In this document: in pieces, positions 42,275 to 51,153 of the stretch
How the letters are laid out: each line of letters starts with the position of its first letter
Position numbering within the stretch: the stretch's first letter is position 1
Source of the DNA: Tumidithrix helvetica
GTDB lineage: Bacteria > Cyanobacteriota > Cyanobacteriia > Pseudanabaenales > Pseudanabaenaceae
DNA: 64,000 bases
Direction: 5' to 3'
Assembly (NCBI RefSeq): GCF_965232925.1
Contig: NZ_CBDDRA010000012.1
Coordinates: 95,428 to 159,427, forward strand
Program-made: the position numbers and the translations under genes
Notes under the pieces: generated by a model
Database searches by the model: none
Seen by the model: only the letters and a program-made list of their open reading frames with translations
What the model was told of the DNA's origin: nothing

Positions 42275-42922
42275 TTAATAGAAACTAGAGATATCTTCAC
42301 CTTTATCGGCAAGGTAACTAAGCGATCGAAAACGCAGTCCAACCAGTTGATCATAAAGCGGGTTAATCTTGCACATCGCGGGAATATGCATGATTTTACG
42401 ACCAAATAGGGACACATCTCGCTCGAAAGGACATTGAGCAGGAATAACCTTACAGATAAATCTCGCTAAACTGTTATCGTGGACTTCCATGCGATCGAGC
42501 CACTCTTTAATCGGTTCGAGTAAGTCTGGATGCTGTTCTTCGTGATGAGACGAAGCTTCTAATTTCCCCCTTAGTTCTAACAGAGGTTTAATCTCCTGTT
42601 TGAGAGCTACACAAAATTGCTGAATGGTTGCATCTTCTGTATCCGTATAATGCCCATCCGCAAGAGCCATCATTACAGCGGTGCGTAGAAAATTTTGTGC
42701 GATTTGAACATCTTCGCCCAAAGCCGTTGCTAATTCTTCGGGGCTAATGGGTTCAAAAATGCCTTGCTCTGTCGTTAGTCCTAAGTCGGGACTATGACTG
42801 ATCTCATCGAATAGACTACGCTCTTGCTCGCTGTAATCATTATCAGCCATAGCAATGCTGATTAGGCCTCTCAGCCAAGCAGAGATTTGAGTTTGCGTGT
42901 AAGACACTTGATTTGTCGTCAT
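42275..42922 (-). CDS. TerB-like domain fused to Mo-dependent nitrogenase C-terminal (PF06967) domain
   Basis: Residues about 10-110 of this 215-residue protein are helical and TerB-like (LRGLISIAMADNDYSEQERSLFDEI, AVMMALADGHYTDTEDATIQQFC, each with an acidic D-GHY-x-E-type loop). Residues about 125-215 match the PF06967 domain: LEPIKEWLDRMEVHDNSLARFICKVIPAQCPFERDVSLFGRKIMHIPAMCKINPLYDQLVGLRFRSLSYLAD. That domain is a cyanobacterial family with a misleading nitrogenase name. No nif gene is in the window, so a nitrogen-fixation role is not supported. The acidic loops suggest a metal site in the N-half. Confidence 0.7.
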   Translation of the reverse strand: MTTNQVSYTQTQISAWLRGLISIAMADNDYSEQERSLFDEISHSPDLGLTTEQGIFEPISPEELATALGEDVQIAQNFLRTAVMMALADGHYTDTEDATIQQFCVALKQEIKPLLELRGKLEASSHHEEQHPDLLEPIKEWLDRMEVHDNSLARFICKVIPAQCPFERDVSLFGRKIMHIPAMCKINPLYDQLVGLRFRSLSYLADKGEDISSFY

Positions 42923-43036
42923 GGCTCAATAGTTGAACGCAATGGTCGCTAAACTGACATCATCATAAATCCAAACTTGACGAAATCTTGCAGAACTTCA
43001 GCGTTAATCCGTATAGAAGATAACTTTTTTAAGGAT

Positions 43037-44047
43037 CTATTGTCGCTTGAGGCGATTGATTTGGTCTTGGAGTTCTTCAATTTGGCGACGCAGTGCCTCG
43101 GCTTCGTCCTTTGTTTTTGGGTCTTGCTTGGTATCGGCTTTAGGTTCTTGCTTGCCCTTGGGTTCCTCAGGCGTGACATCGACCGCACCCGTTGCGCCAG
43201 AACGCTTGTAGTTACCCAGTCGAATCTGGCGATATTCCTCAGAGCCAGCCCAGTCGCGAATGTAATGCACGCGTTCGACGGGGAAGGGATGGCTGAGCAT
43301 AGAGCCAGAGCCGTACCCGTTATAGAGCAAAAATTTGTAAATTTGGTTGAGGTTATCTTTATCCAACTCCTGGTAATCTTCGGACTGACGAATAAACTCT
43401 GGCAAGCTCATCTCATGGGCAAAGGCATGACTTCCGCCAGACAATTTCATCATGGTCTGAAGTACGGTATCGACATCATCTGTAACCAATAATGCCGCTC
43501 GATCTGAGGAGAGTTCGGCTTTGCGTCGCCACTCAAAGAAAGCATAGATTAATCCAGAACTCACAATGCCCCCTAGGCCAAAGGTCATTTCGCTAATGGC
43601 TGAGACGACACTCATCGCCCACATTGCCATTTGAATTAGCGTTGTATGTCCGCATTTGATATGCCCCAACTCATGGGCAAGCACAGCGCGAATTTCAGCT
43701 TCGCTGAGTAGGTCTAATAATCCCGAGTTGACTACGATGTAAGGGTTATCTTTTCCCAGGGCGTAGCTGTTAGCACTGGGATTTTGCGACACAAATAGCG
43801 CTGGTTCGGGATAAACATCTAGGTCGCTGACGCTTTCTCTAAATAAACGGTGGATGGTGGCATATTGACGGGGTCCAACTTGGATACAGTTGCCTGTGTT
43901 GTAAATCAGTTGGGGACGTTCGTAGAGAAACTCTACAAATTTACTAGCAAGTAGATCGAACCCTGGCACGCTGCGTAATGCCTGTTCTGCTTGACGATCT
44001 AATGGATGTCTAAATGCTTCGCTAGAAATTCCTGTGTATCGGGGCAT
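43037..44047 (-). CDS. M48 family zinc metallopeptidase
   Basis: This 336-residue protein has the zinc motif HELGH at 125-129 in EIRAVLAHELGHIKCGHT, with the third ligand expected in ELSSDRAALLV (E about 180). One or two hydrophobic stretches (MAMWAMSVVSAISEMTFGLGGIVSSGLIYAFFEW) indicate a membrane-associated HtpX/Oma1-like enzyme. The C-terminus is a charged linker and coiled coil (EALRRQIEELQDQINRLKRQ), a cyanobacterial variation. It is probably a quality-control protease. A 114-bp gap separates it from the TerB-like gene. Confidence 0.88.
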   Translation of the reverse strand: MPRYTGISSEAFRHPLDRQAEQALRSVPGFDLLASKFVEFLYERPQLIYNTGNCIQVGPRQYATIHRLFRESVSDLDVYPEPALFVSQNPSANSYALGKDNPYIVVNSGLLDLLSEAEIRAVLAHELGHIKCGHTTLIQMAMWAMSVVSAISEMTFGLGGIVSSGLIYAFFEWRRKAELSSDRAALLVTDDVDTVLQTMMKLSGGSHAFAHEMSLPEFIRQSEDYQELDKDNLNQIYKFLLYNGYGSGSMLSHPFPVERVHYIRDWAGSEEYRQIRLGNYKRSGATGAVDVTPEEPKGKQEPKADTKQDPKTKDEAEALRRQIEELQDQINRLKRQ

Positions 44048-44091
44048 AGTGCTACCTTTGATTCGTCTCTACTATTTTAGCTAGAGAGCGA

Positions 44092-45435
44092 TCAGAGGTT
44101 AAAGTCACGGCGAAAGGTAAACCATTTTGCTAACAGGAATTGCTTCCCTTTATCGCTGGCAGATTTCTGTTCTGCAAATTTGGCGGCGGTGGTGCTTACG
44201 ATCCCAGAGGAAATATCGGCTAGTTGGGCAAGTTGATGGATTTTGAGCTTGGTGTGTATGGCGATCGCGACGGTTTCGATTAATTCTCCAGCACAGTCAC
44301 CGACAAGGCTAGCTCCGACAATCTCGCCATTCTGGCGGCAAAGCAACTTACAAAAGCCTAGATCGTCATAGTGATGCCGCAGCACATAAAGATTTTTGCC
44401 ATACCGCAGCCTTGCATCCACCTCGGTCATACCCAGATGGGCAAGCTGTGGAAGCGTTTTTGATAAAATCGGCGCGAATGCAGGTTGGGCAGTCGGCGTA
44501 AGCGTCCAGAACAGGCTGTGCCTGAGAATTTTGGCAATGTCAGCACTGGTATAACAGGCATAGATACGGGAATTACTGGTTTGAGCTTTGGCGTTGACCG
44601 CGATCGCTTCTCCCTGCAATTTCACCTTGGCGGCTTCAAGGTTGAGTCGTAAAGGATCTGAGAAGAAAGGCATCAAAACGCGATCGCATTCAAAAGTGCG
44701 TTCCCCTACCCAGACTCTCTGGCGAGAAGTTCCCTGCCCGTTTTGTTCGCTCGTCATTTCTAAGGGAGAAATCGCCGTAACACGGGTGGAAGTGTAAATT
44801 TCAATGCCGTCCACCTCTAGTTTGGCTTGCAGCAACCTGACTGCCTCCACATCGACATCGGGCAAAATATGGCTGCTGTCGCAGAGTAGCGTTACCGTGA
44901 CACCCAGATGGCTTAAGATTTGGGCGATCGTGCAGCTATATAGATCTCCACCCACGATCGCGAGCGACTCAGGTAGACGATCCAATTGAAACAGGGTCTC
45001 GTAGGTTAAATAGTTACTCTGTTCTAGCCCGATAATTTTGCGCGTTGCCACAGGGGGATCGGTCACGATCGCATAGGTACGCGATCGCAGTTGTCTTTTA
45101 CCCACAGCGTAAGTACGCGCATTCACAAACTGCCCACTGCCAACGATCGCATCGACCCCCAAAGCCCGTAGGGCTTCCAATTCTGATTGGGGCGCAAGAA
45201 TGGCAAGTACTTGACGTAAAAATGCGGCAAATGAAACCTCTCCTGCGATCACATCTTTTTTCCAACCTGCGCTACTTTTACGCATCTGGATGGCGATCTG
45301 CTGCAAGCGAGACTGACTTAAGGCATCTGGCTCAGTCACCAATGCTACTCTTGCTTTAAGCTTTGCGGCTCGATGAGCCAACTCCAAGGCATTTGCCCCA
45401 TTCCCGACGATAGCTAGATCGTAGTCAACTGCCAT
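44092..45435 (-). CDS. FAD/NAD(P)-dependent disulfide-reductase-like protein lacking the active-site cysteine pair
   Basis: This 447-residue protein has the class I pyridine-nucleotide oxidoreductase layout: FAD loop AIVGNGANALELAHRAAKL (about 8-26), a second Rossmann SLAIVGGDLYSCTIAQILSHLGVTVTLL (about 155-182), and the C-terminal dimerisation domain (KNLYVLRHHYDDLGFCKLLCRQNGEIVGASLVGDCAGELIETVAIAI). The region where GG-C-VNVGC-PSK should occur reads SRLQQIAIQMRKSSAGWKKDV and lacks the CxxxxC redox pair. It therefore is not a normal mercuric or lipoamide reductase, and an electron-transfer or thiol-free reaction is possible. Confidence 0.78.
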   Translation of the reverse strand: MAVDYDLAIVGNGANALELAHRAAKLKARVALVTEPDALSQSRLQQIAIQMRKSSAGWKKDVIAGEVSFAAFLRQVLAILAPQSELEALRALGVDAIVGSGQFVNARTYAVGKRQLRSRTYAIVTDPPVATRKIIGLEQSNYLTYETLFQLDRLPESLAIVGGDLYSCTIAQILSHLGVTVTLLCDSSHILPDVDVEAVRLLQAKLEVDGIEIYTSTRVTAISPLEMTSEQNGQGTSRQRVWVGERTFECDRVLMPFFSDPLRLNLEAAKVKLQGEAIAVNAKAQTSNSRIYACYTSADIAKILRHSLFWTLTPTAQPAFAPILSKTLPQLAHLGMTEVDARLRYGKNLYVLRHHYDDLGFCKLLCRQNGEIVGASLVGDCAGELIETVAIAIHTKLKIHQLAQLADISSGIVSTTAAKFAEQKSASDKGKQFLLAKWFTFRRDFNL

Positions 45436-45523
45436 GCGCTAAATTCTGATTCCTGTGTAACATGTAGGATCCTACACCCCATGGCTCAGCTTGTAACTAG
45501 CAGAAACAGCGTGGAAAACTCGA

Positions 45524-46261
45524 TTAGACCCAAGCAGGAATTACCTGCCATGCCTGATTGAGCGAGCGATCGAGCTTCAGGTAATTGGGTTCGTACTTGC
45601 TCACCAAAGCCCAAAACTTGGCAGAGTGGTTCATGTGGACTGTGTGACAAAGCTCGTGAATAAACACGTAGTTCACGGCATCAGGCTCTAAAAACAAGAG
45701 TTTAAAGTTGAGGCTAATATTTTTAGAACTCGAACAACTTGCCCAAAGCGTCTTTTGCCCCCGCACCGAAGTTTGGCGATAGGGTAACCGTGCGGCAACG
45801 CTGACTTTGCGCAGCCAAGGGATCAGTTCTTTTTGGGCTTTGCGGTTGAGCCATTGTCGAAGTAAGGCTTTACCCGCTTCAATATTCTCTACATTGCCTG
45901 TAACAATTAGTTTTTGCCCTTTCTGTTCTTTGGCAGTAATAAATTTTGAGCTAGCTGGTGAATATTCCACCTGCCATGTTTCCGCGATCGCACCGAGATA
46001 GATCGTCTCAGGCAGGAGATCGGGAGACTGAGCTGCCAGATATTCTCGTTTTCGATTGACCTGTTGGAGGGCTTTGTCGATCCAAGTCCGCTTTTGCACC
46101 AAAAACTCTAGAATGCGTCTACGATCGAAGTTTTCAGGCACGACGACCTCCAAGCCTTTATCCACAGAGACAGATAACCGCATGTGCTTTGCCTTGGGGC
46201 TGACTCTAAGTTGATATTCAGGCAGATCCGTCAAGTTTGCAGGTAGCTTTGGCGTAACCAT
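45524..46261 (-). CDS. YgjP/WLM-type (DUF45) zinc metallopeptidase-like protein
   Basis: Start taken at ATG 46261 (MVTPKLPANLTDLPEYQLRVSPKAKHMRLSV), 245 residues; an earlier ATG at 46297 adds a hydrophobic lead without a ribosome site. DUF45 blocks are present: RRRILEFLVQKRTWIDKALQQV, TSVRGQKTLWASCSSSKNISLNFKLLF, AVNYVFIHELCHTVHMNHSAKFWALVSKYEP with the HELCH-x(4)-NHS zinc motif. The E. coli homologue YgjP is linked to UTP/RNA-related or restriction contexts, but its substrate is not settled. Confidence 0.85.
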   Translation of the reverse strand: MVTPKLPANLTDLPEYQLRVSPKAKHMRLSVSVDKGLEVVVPENFDRRRILEFLVQKRTWIDKALQQVNRKREYLAAQSPDLLPETIYLGAIAETWQVEYSPASSKFITAKEQKGQKLIVTGNVENIEAGKALLRQWLNRKAQKELIPWLRKVSVAARLPYRQTSVRGQKTLWASCSSSKNISLNFKLLFLEPDAVNYVFIHELCHTVHMNHSAKFWALVSKYEPNYLKLDRSLNQAWQVIPAWV

Positions 46262-46369
46262 AAAATACATTAGAAATTGTAAGGCGGCGGACAACAAACA
46301 TTGCCCAAAACTGAGTATGCCATAGGTTTCTAGATTTTGATGTAGCGTAGTTTTATGCTAATCTAAAAC

Positions 46370-46383
46370 AGACCGATTGGTCT
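46370..46383. promoter_or_regulatory. TetR operator candidate 1
   Basis: AGACCGATTGGTCT is a near-perfect 14-bp palindrome, 17 bp upstream of the tetR-like ATG. It differs at one position from the palindrome before the thioesterase gene (47024-47037). It is probably bound by this TetR protein, giving autoregulation. Confidence 0.7.
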
Positions 46384-46400
46384 TTTGCCTATAAATACGC

Positions 46401-46991
46401 ATGAATAAAGCTCAGGAAACTAGAGAGAGAATTCTCAAGCAAGCAGCGGACTTGTTTAACCAATATGGGTATGCAGGTTCCTCTATGTCAGATATCATGA
46501 GGGTTACAGGCTTACAAAAAGGAGGGATTTACAACCACTTTAAAAGCAAAGAAGAATTGGCATTGCTTGCCTTTGATTATGCGGCGGCATGTCTTGGGAA
46601 ACGCTTCCTTTCAGCCATTCGAGGCAAACGCCAATCGCTAGACCAACTCAAAGCGATCGCCGCCGAATTTGCCACAATTACCGAATCGCCGCCAGTAATG
46701 GGTGGATGTCCCATTCTCAATACGGCGATCGAAAGTGATGACGCGCACCCAGTTTTACGCCACCGCGCCCAAGCAGCCATGGATACTTGGCGATCGCTGA
46801 TCTGCCGCATTATCGATAAAGGCATCAAGAAGGGCGAAATTCCTCAAAACATTGAAGCCGATGCGATCGCCACCATTATGATTTCCACTCTAGAGGGAGC
46901 CGTGATGATGACCAAGCTATATGGGGATTCCCTTCATATGCAGAGAGCGATTAAACATCTAGATGCATATCTGGAAAGCAGCTTAAACTAG
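46401..46991 (+). CDS. TetR/AcrR family transcriptional regulator
   Basis: This 196-residue protein has an N-terminal HTH: ETRERILKQAADLFNQYGYAGSSMSDIMRVTGLQKGGIYNHFKSKEELALLAF, the TetR_N pattern with the GGIYNHF recognition helix. The C-terminal ligand domain has CPILNTAIESDDAHPVLR and the dimer helix IPQNIEADAIATIMISTLEGAVMMTKL, typical of the YxaF/AcuR-like branch. It is likely a repressor that controls itself and the downstream thioesterase through the two matching palindromes (46370 and 47024). Confidence 0.9.
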   Translation: MNKAQETRERILKQAADLFNQYGYAGSSMSDIMRVTGLQKGGIYNHFKSKEELALLAFDYAAACLGKRFLSAIRGKRQSLDQLKAIAAEFATITESPPVMGGCPILNTAIESDDAHPVLRHRAQAAMDTWRSLICRIIDKGIKKGEIPQNIEADAIATIMISTLEGAVMMTKLYGDSLHMQRAIKHLDAYLESSLN

Positions 46992-47023
46992 CCTTGTAAG
47001 GGTCAAAAAATTTTTGAGGGAAA

Positions 47024-47037
47024 AGACCGATCGGTCT
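47024..47037. promoter_or_regulatory. TetR operator candidate 2
   Basis: AGACCGATCGGTCT is a perfect 14-bp palindrome, between the TetR stop and the thioesterase ATG (41 bp upstream of it). It matches candidate 1 at 13 of 14 bases, which suggests one regulator binding both sites. Confidence 0.72.
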
Positions 47038-47077
47038 GTGATTTACCAAGATTTATCGGATAGGAGATAATGGAATC

Positions 47078-47506
47078 ATGATACAACTCGTAGAACCGAA
47101 ACAATTGATAAACGTGGAATTGAAACTCCCCGTACAGCCCTATGACATCGACTTTGCAGGAGTTGTCAGCAATATCGTCTACATTCGCTGGCTTGAGGAT
47201 CTTCGTATTGCTCTGGTTTCAGCTTGTTTCTCTCTATCAACCATGGTGGAACAGGATATTGCTCCTATTCTTTTAGAAACCTCCATTCAGTACAAGCAAC
47301 CCGTTGTCCTGTTTGACCTTCCCATTGGTCGCATGTGGATGAGTAAGATGAAATATTTGAGATGGACAGTCAGTGCAGAGATTCACGTCGGTGAGAAATT
47401 AGTTGCCACAGCAGAACAGATCGGTTGTTTTATCAATTTATCTAGCCGCAAACCAGTATCAATTCCCAAGGAACTCTCTCAGGCTTTTAGACTCAGGGAA
47501 CCATGA
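47078..47506 (+). CDS. Acyl-CoA thioesterase (hotdog fold, YbgC/FcbC-like)
   Basis: This 142-residue protein has LPVQPYDIDFAGVVSNIVYIRWLEDLRIALVSA, the 4HBT catalytic helix with D-x-D-F-AGVV in place of the usual D-x-D-x-x-GHV-N, and QYKQPVVLFDLPIGRMWMSKMKYLRWTVSAEI. It would hydrolyse short or aromatic acyl-CoA. It shares an upstream palindrome with the preceding TetR gene, so it may be the main target of that repressor. Confidence 0.78.
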   Translation: MIQLVEPKQLINVELKLPVQPYDIDFAGVVSNIVYIRWLEDLRIALVSACFSLSTMVEQDIAPILLETSIQYKQPVVLFDLPIGRMWMSKMKYLRWTVSAEIHVGEKLVATAEQIGCFINLSSRKPVSIPKELSQAFRLREP

Positions 47507-47639
47507 ATTTCTAAGGGATCGCGATCGGAAAATTTGAGAAAATGGGTATAGATAGGTTTACGAATAGCAAAGATCGCAGTTTTCTTCGCTATTTTTCTCT
47601 ACAATCAGAGTAACCTAACCTTATCTGGGTGCGATCGCC

Positions 47640-49277
47640 ATGGCAGCAAAAGTACTTGACGGACGGTACAAACTGATCAAAACATTGGGAGTAGGGGGAT
47701 TTGGGCAAACATTTATTGCCCGCGATATGCGTCGCCCTGGCACCCCTCCCTGTGTGGTTAAACAACTCAAACCTGCCAGTGATGACCCTAACTTCATTCG
47801 AGAAGCTAGACGATTGTTTAATACAGAGGCTGAAACCCTTGAGAAGCTAGGTAAGCACGATCAAATTCCCCAGCTTTTGGCATATTTTGAAGAGGATCAG
47901 CAATTCTATTTGGTGCAAGAGTTTATTGAAGGTAAGTCCCTTTACGATGAAATTAACCCAAAAATTGCCGAAGAAGCATCTGATGATGATAACGATCCTG
48001 AGTCGCTGATTAGGATATTGGAATCCAACGAACCGCCCAGAAGCAAGCTGCTGTCTGAGTCAGAGGTTGTTGCCATTCTCAAAGATGTCCTAGATATTTT
48101 AGCGTTCGTTCATTCCGAAGGCGTGATCCATCGAGATATTAAGCCTGACAACTTAATTCGTCGCAAAAAAGATGGAAAGATGGTTCTGATTGATTTTGGT
48201 GCAGTCAAAGCCTTACAGGAAGGGGGCCCAATAGAAACGAGTAATGGTGAATCGCGATTTACTGTCACCATCGGTACGCCAGGATATATGCCCAACGAAC
48301 AATGTGCGGGTAGACCGAACTATAGTAGCGATCTCTATGCGCTAGGAATGGTAGCGATTAAAGCCCTGACAGGTTTAAGCCCCACCGATCTGCCCACCGA
48401 TCCTGCCACAGGTGAACTGGTTTGGCGCAATCAAGCGAGAGTAAACAATGGTTTGGCAATGGTGCTAACGCGGATGGTTCGCTACCAGTATACGCAGAGG
48501 TATCAATCGGCAAAGGAAGTGCTGCAAGGACTGACGGCTTTTAGTATTTCTGAAGACACAGTAAGCAAGACACCCACAGCGCTTGTACCCACGACAGGAA
48601 AATCATCGAGCAGTTTAACGAACTATAACGAGACTCCTGCACGTCCCCATGCATCAACCTCCACAAAAACCGTATCGAAATCTAACTCGCAGTCTAATTC
48701 TGGTTCTGGATTTCTGGTTGTTGGGTTACTGGCAATGGTAGCGATTACAGGGATGTCGATCCCAATTTTTATGCGATCGCAACAAAAGCCTGCAACAGTG
48801 CCAACGCCTGTTCCTACAGTGGTTGTAGAAACCACCCCCAATCCTTCACCTAGCACGACCGATCCCTCTGGAAAACCCTCACCCGTGGCAACGACCGTGA
48901 GTGGCAATCCCGACCCGAGCAGTCAGGCATTAAATCTGGAGGTTGGGAAAGAAGCGATCGCCAACGGTACGCTCAAAGCAACTTCGACGAACAGCTATCT
49001 CGTCAGCGTCAAAGCCGGTCAAAAGCTCAAGGCTGCATTATCAGGTGCAGGTGTGGTGATGACGGTAATGGATGCCAATAATTCACCACTGAGTAATGCT
49101 GCGGGAGTGACTTCCTTTGAAGGAAGTCTACCAACGACTGGAGTTTATATGATTCAAATCAAGACGAGTCCAGACGTAACCCAAACCAACTACATTCTCA
49201 AGGCAACATTGAGCGAAGATGCAGCTCCACCTACCAACATTCGTCCCATTGAGATTAAGATCGATCCGAAAAAATGA
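47640..49277 (+). CDS. Ser/Thr protein kinase, membrane-anchored, with C-terminal PPC-like domain
   Basis: The 545 residues start with a complete kinase domain (about 10-300): the G-loop GVGGFGQTF at 17-25, the catalytic lysine in CVVKQLKP (K41), HRDIKPDN (about 165-172), and the DFGAVKAL loop. A Ser/Thr-rich linker leads to one helix (GFLVVGLLAMVAITGMSIPIFM, about 358-379), then a Pro/Thr-rich stalk and a C-terminal domain (LEVGKEAIANGTLKATSTNSYLVSVKAGQKLKAALSGAGVVMTVMD) that resembles pre-peptidase C-terminal beta-sandwiches. The extracellular part may sense the periplasm. Confidence 0.9.
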   Translation: MAAKVLDGRYKLIKTLGVGGFGQTFIARDMRRPGTPPCVVKQLKPASDDPNFIREARRLFNTEAETLEKLGKHDQIPQLLAYFEEDQQFYLVQEFIEGKSLYDEINPKIAEEASDDDNDPESLIRILESNEPPRSKLLSESEVVAILKDVLDILAFVHSEGVIHRDIKPDNLIRRKKDGKMVLIDFGAVKALQEGGPIETSNGESRFTVTIGTPGYMPNEQCAGRPNYSSDLYALGMVAIKALTGLSPTDLPTDPATGELVWRNQARVNNGLAMVLTRMVRYQYTQRYQSAKEVLQGLTAFSISEDTVSKTPTALVPTTGKSSSSLTNYNETPARPHASTSTKTVSKSNSQSNSGSGFLVVGLLAMVAITGMSIPIFMRSQQKPATVPTPVPTVVVETTPNPSPSTTDPSGKPSPVATTVSGNPDPSSQALNLEVGKEAIANGTLKATSTNSYLVSVKAGQKLKAALSGAGVVMTVMDANNSPLSNAAGVTSFEGSLPTTGVYMIQIKTSPDVTQTNYILKATLSEDAAPPTNIRPIEIKIDPKK

Positions 49278-49368
49278 CCATTGAGGTTGCAGTATCGCAA
49301 TTTTGGCCCAAACCCTTACTCCATGTGATTTAGTAAAACGGTTGCAACTTATTGAAGAACCACTGAGA

Positions 49369-49413
49369 TATAGGGGTGAATATAAAGGTATTGCCTTTAT
49401 ATTCACCCCTATA
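49369..49413. terminator. 20-bp hairpin between kinase and pgm (bidirectional terminator)
   Basis: A 20-bp stem (49369-49388 with 49394-49413) and a 5-nt loop lie between the convergent kinase and phosphoglucomutase genes. The stem is perfect and carries GGGGTGAA and TTCACCCC. It likely ends both transcripts. The remaining gap 49278-49518 has no gene. Confidence 0.72.
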
Positions 49414-49518
49414 ATTCTAGGTTAAGAAAAGAATCTCTTGTGGATCGAATATTGCTATATCACCTTGAGAAGCTTGCTACTCCTTTCAAAAAAGCAGAGA
49501 GCTAGGGGTAAGGAGTTA

Positions 49519-51153
49519 TTAAGTAATCACCGTGGGGCGATCGCGTCCCGTAAATTCGCGAATCTGAGCGACTTCCTCAGCAACTGAGATTAAGGATGCT
49601 AAGGCGACTTGCGGATCTTGATGGTGCTTAGCCACATTGGGTTCGTAGGACTCTACATACAGTCTTAATGTAGCGCCTTCTGTACCTGTGCCTGATAAAC
49701 GGAAGACAATGCGAGAACCATCTGTAAAGCCAATGCGAATGCCCTGCTTGTTGCTCGTACTTCCATCCACAGGATCGGTGTAGCTGAAGTCATCGCTAAA
49801 TAGAACTTCGTATTGCCCAAACTGCTTGCCTTTGAGGCTAGAACCTTTAGCTCTCAGCAGATCCACTAGGGTATTGGCGCGATCGGCATTCACACCTTCA
49901 TAATCGTGGCGCGAATAGAAGTTGCGTCCGTACATCTGCCAGTGTTCAGTGACAATCTGCTCTACAGACTGCTGGCGTGCTGCCAAGACATTCAACCAGA
50001 ATAGAACTGCCCACAAGCCATCTTTTTCGCGAACGTGATTAGACCCCGTACCAAAGCTCTCTTCACCGCAGAGCGTAGCTTTGCCAGCATCTAACAAATT
50101 GCCAAAGAATTTCCAGCCTGTAGGAGTTTCATAGGCTTCTATGCCTAAGCGAGCGGCAACGCGATCGGCGGCTTGACTGGTAGGCATCGAACGGGCGATG
50201 CCTGCTAAGCCAGACTTATAAGCAGGTACGAGATGGGCATTTGCAGCAAGAATCGCCAAGCTATCGCTTGGCGTGACAAAGAACTTACGCCCTAAAATCA
50301 TGTTGCGATCGCCATCGCCATCAGAAGCTGCACCAAAGTCAGGGGCATTCTCACCAAATAGAATCTCTACCAGTTCGTGAGCATAGACTAAATTAGGATC
50401 GGGATGTCCGCCACCAAAATCTTCTAACGGAATGCCGTTGATTACCGAGCCAGCTTTTGCACCGAGACGACCTTCAATCAAAGCATGGGCGTAAGGTCCC
50501 GTCACTGCATGCATGGAGTCCACGCACAAACGGAAAGGCAGTTTGGTTAACAGTAACTGAATGCGATCGAAATCAAACAGAGATTCCATTAGCTCGGCAT
50601 AGTCCGCAACGGCATCAATCACTTTGACAACCATGGAGCCAAGTTGAAAGTCTCCCTGCCGATCGAGATCGATGTCGCTTGCTTCTAAAATTTTGTATTG
50701 GCTGATGGTTTTGGTGCGATCGTAAATTGCATCCGTAACTTTTTCGGGTGCAGGACCGCCATTGCCCGTATTGTATTTAATGCCAAAGTCGCCGTCTATA
50801 CCACCTGGGTTATGGCTAGCAGAGAGAATAATGCCCCCAAATGCTTGGTATTTCCGAATTACACAGGAGGCAGCAGGCGTCGATAAAATTCCACTAGCAC
50901 CGACGAGGACTCGACCAAACCCGTTCGCGGCTGCCATTTTTAAAATGATTTGGATCGCCTGACGGTTGTAATAGCGACCATCTCCACCTACAACCAAAGT
51001 TTGACCTTGAAAGCCTTCTAGGCTGTCAAAGATCGATTGCACAAAATTTTCTAGATAATGAGAGGTCTGGAAGACGGTAACTTTTTTACGCAGTCCAGAG
51101 GTACCGGGCTTTTGATCTGTAAATGGTGTTGTCGGTATGGTCTTAATATTCAT
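49519..51153 (-). CDS. pgm: Phosphoglucomutase (alpha-D-glucose phosphate-specific)
   Basis: This 544-residue protein matches the four-domain phosphohexomutase fold. It shows the active serine loop LSASHNPGGIDGDFGIKYN, the Mg loop ASDGDGDRNMILG, the sugar loop ETPTGWKFFGNLLDAG with CGEESFGTGSNHVREKDG, and the C-terminal RLSGTGTEGATLRLYVE phosphate loop. It interconverts glucose 1- and 6-phosphate, for glycogen and cell-wall sugar nucleotides. The protein is of the eukaryotic-like short-loop type common in cyanobacteria. Confidence 0.95.
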   Translation of the reverse strand: MNIKTIPTTPFTDQKPGTSGLRKKVTVFQTSHYLENFVQSIFDSLEGFQGQTLVVGGDGRYYNRQAIQIILKMAAANGFGRVLVGASGILSTPAASCVIRKYQAFGGIILSASHNPGGIDGDFGIKYNTGNGGPAPEKVTDAIYDRTKTISQYKILEASDIDLDRQGDFQLGSMVVKVIDAVADYAELMESLFDFDRIQLLLTKLPFRLCVDSMHAVTGPYAHALIEGRLGAKAGSVINGIPLEDFGGGHPDPNLVYAHELVEILFGENAPDFGAASDGDGDRNMILGRKFFVTPSDSLAILAANAHLVPAYKSGLAGIARSMPTSQAADRVAARLGIEAYETPTGWKFFGNLLDAGKATLCGEESFGTGSNHVREKDGLWAVLFWLNVLAARQQSVEQIVTEHWQMYGRNFYSRHDYEGVNADRANTLVDLLRAKGSSLKGKQFGQYEVLFSDDFSYTDPVDGSTSNKQGIRIGFTDGSRIVFRLSGTGTEGATLRLYVESYEPNVAKHHQDPQVALASLISVAEEVAQIREFTGRDRPTVIT

